Both the position numbers and the translations under genes were made by a program. Positions 43,112 through 43,333 of a DNA stretch of 43,333 nt are shown here, piece after piece (positions within the stretch are counted from its first letter, which is position 1; each line of letters begins with the position of its first letter). The DNA is from Candidatus Saccharimonadota bacterium (GTDB lineage Bacteria > Eremiobacterota > Xenobia > Xenobiales > Xenobiaceae): contig SFMI01000027.1 of NCBI GenBank assembly GCA_004554425.1, positions 1-43,333 of the forward strand. The letters are read 5' to 3'. The notes below the pieces were generated by a model, which was not told where the DNA came from, ran no database searches, and saw only the letters and a program-made list of their open reading frames with translations.

Positions 43112-43333
43112 AAAACCCACGGTCTTTAGACCGTGAGATGAATGGCGTCAACTTTGAACGAAATGCAGCCTTGCTGTAATATAATATTCCGGTAAAACAT
43201 ATGGTACTATTAATGTATAGGTAGCTTTTGTTTCCTAAATCTATAGAAAGGAGAAATCATATGTATCTTACTGTAAAGCAACAGATAAAACATCTGTCTA
43301 AGGAAGACTATAAATCTATTAAAGAATTATGTC
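43112..43333 (+). mobile_element. Left part of an IS200/IS605-type element, cut by the window edge
   Basis: A tnpB start (43261) is preceded by a hairpin CACGGTC/GACCGTG (43118-43124, 43129-43135, TTTA loop), like the subterminal imperfect-palindrome hairpins of IS200/IS605 ends. The exact left border lies between the O-antigen ligase stop (43079) and the hairpin. No TnpA transposase precedes tnpB here, so it is either an IS1341-like tnpB-only element or tnpA lies downstream. Confidence 0.6.
43261..43333 (+). CDS. tnpB: TnpB-family RNA-guided nuclease, N-terminal 24 residues only
   Basis: The frame starts MYLTVKQQIKHLSKEDY and runs off the window after 24 residues. This opening matches the conserved N-terminus of IS200/IS605 OrfB/TnpB proteins (MYLTxKQQ then a Lys/His-rich helix). 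TnpB is a small RNA-guided DNA nuclease related to Cas12; its guide (omega) RNA is normally made from the 3' end of the gene and the right end of the element, neither of which is visible here. AAAGGAG lies 7 nt before the ATG, and a -10-like TATAAT lies at 43180-43185. The catalytic RuvC residues cannot be judged. Confidence 0.75.
   Translation, partial: MYLTVKQQIKHLSKEDYKSIKELC

Noticed and set aside
1..43333. CRISPR arrays, rRNA genes, further tRNAs, integrases or phage genes
   Set aside because: Looked for by eye on both strands; nothing beyond the single tRNA-Pro and the tnpB element at the right edge.

Overview
This 43.3 kb window is bacterial chromosome, roughly 45% GC by eye, densely coding on both strands. 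It carries housekeeping genes (rpoB, rpoC, dnaE, trpB, proA, proB, a pyruvate phosphate dikinase gene, a tRNA-Pro) mixed with many lineage-specific proteins. I cannot name the phylum with confidence. The beta' subunit is short (1245 aa) and lacks the large insertion typical of Proteobacteria. Lipoproteins, a Wzy/WaaL-like O-antigen ligase and an SstT-type transporter remnant suggest a diderm. PPDK with codon use resembling rpoBC suggests a fermentative anaerobe, perhaps gut-associated (inference). A GapR-family nucleoid protein, known mainly from Alphaproteobacteria and their phages, is out of place against that background.

Layout. 1-9.8 kb: rpoB and rpoC read leftward from a promoter near 9.66 kb through a leader of about 500 nt containing several hairpins and a terminator-like attenuator candidate; a helical-repeat protein follows rpoC. 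9.8-10.3 kb: the gapR homologue (rightward) and tRNA-Pro(CGG), each with its own promoter. 10.4-16.3 kb: small and medium proteins of mostly unknown function, including a secreted beta-propeller-like protein paired with a YkgJ-type CxxCxxCC protein, a zinc-ribbon membrane protein, and an acidic protein whose C-terminus looks like a catalytically dead lethal-factor-type metalloprotease. 16.4-26.1 kb (leftward): orphan trpB, then proB - dnaE-like fragment - dnaE, a Sel1-repeat lipoprotein, and an sstT gene broken by an out-of-frame deletion. 26.3-27.2 kb: an Xre-type regulator and two strong terminators. 27.3-34.4 kb (leftward): ppdK, a zinc-ribbon protein, a membrane-anchored methyltransferase and an ABC-F ATPase. 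34.5-37.0 kb (rightward): proA, a short gene packed with perfect inverted repeats, and a class I methyltransferase that also carries long inverted repeats. 37.0-39.2 kb (leftward): a TPR/HD-GYP protein that may be leaderless. 39.7-43.1 kb (rightward): an Acg-type nitroreductase and an O-antigen ligase/TPR protein. The window ends inside the first codons of a TnpB gene of an IS200/IS605-type element.

Strongest candidates for something undescribed: (1) a 167-aa protein 42 bp upstream of dnaE that aligns almost without gaps to residues 284-431 of the adjacent DnaE but has lost every catalytic signature there; (2) a 1-kb stretch downstream of proA with at least six perfect inverted repeats of 12-15 bp inside coding sequence; (3) the gapR homologue divergent from rpoBC with the long structured rpoB leader; (4) the lethal-factor-like pseudo-protease. 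All calls come from reading the sequence; no database search was run.
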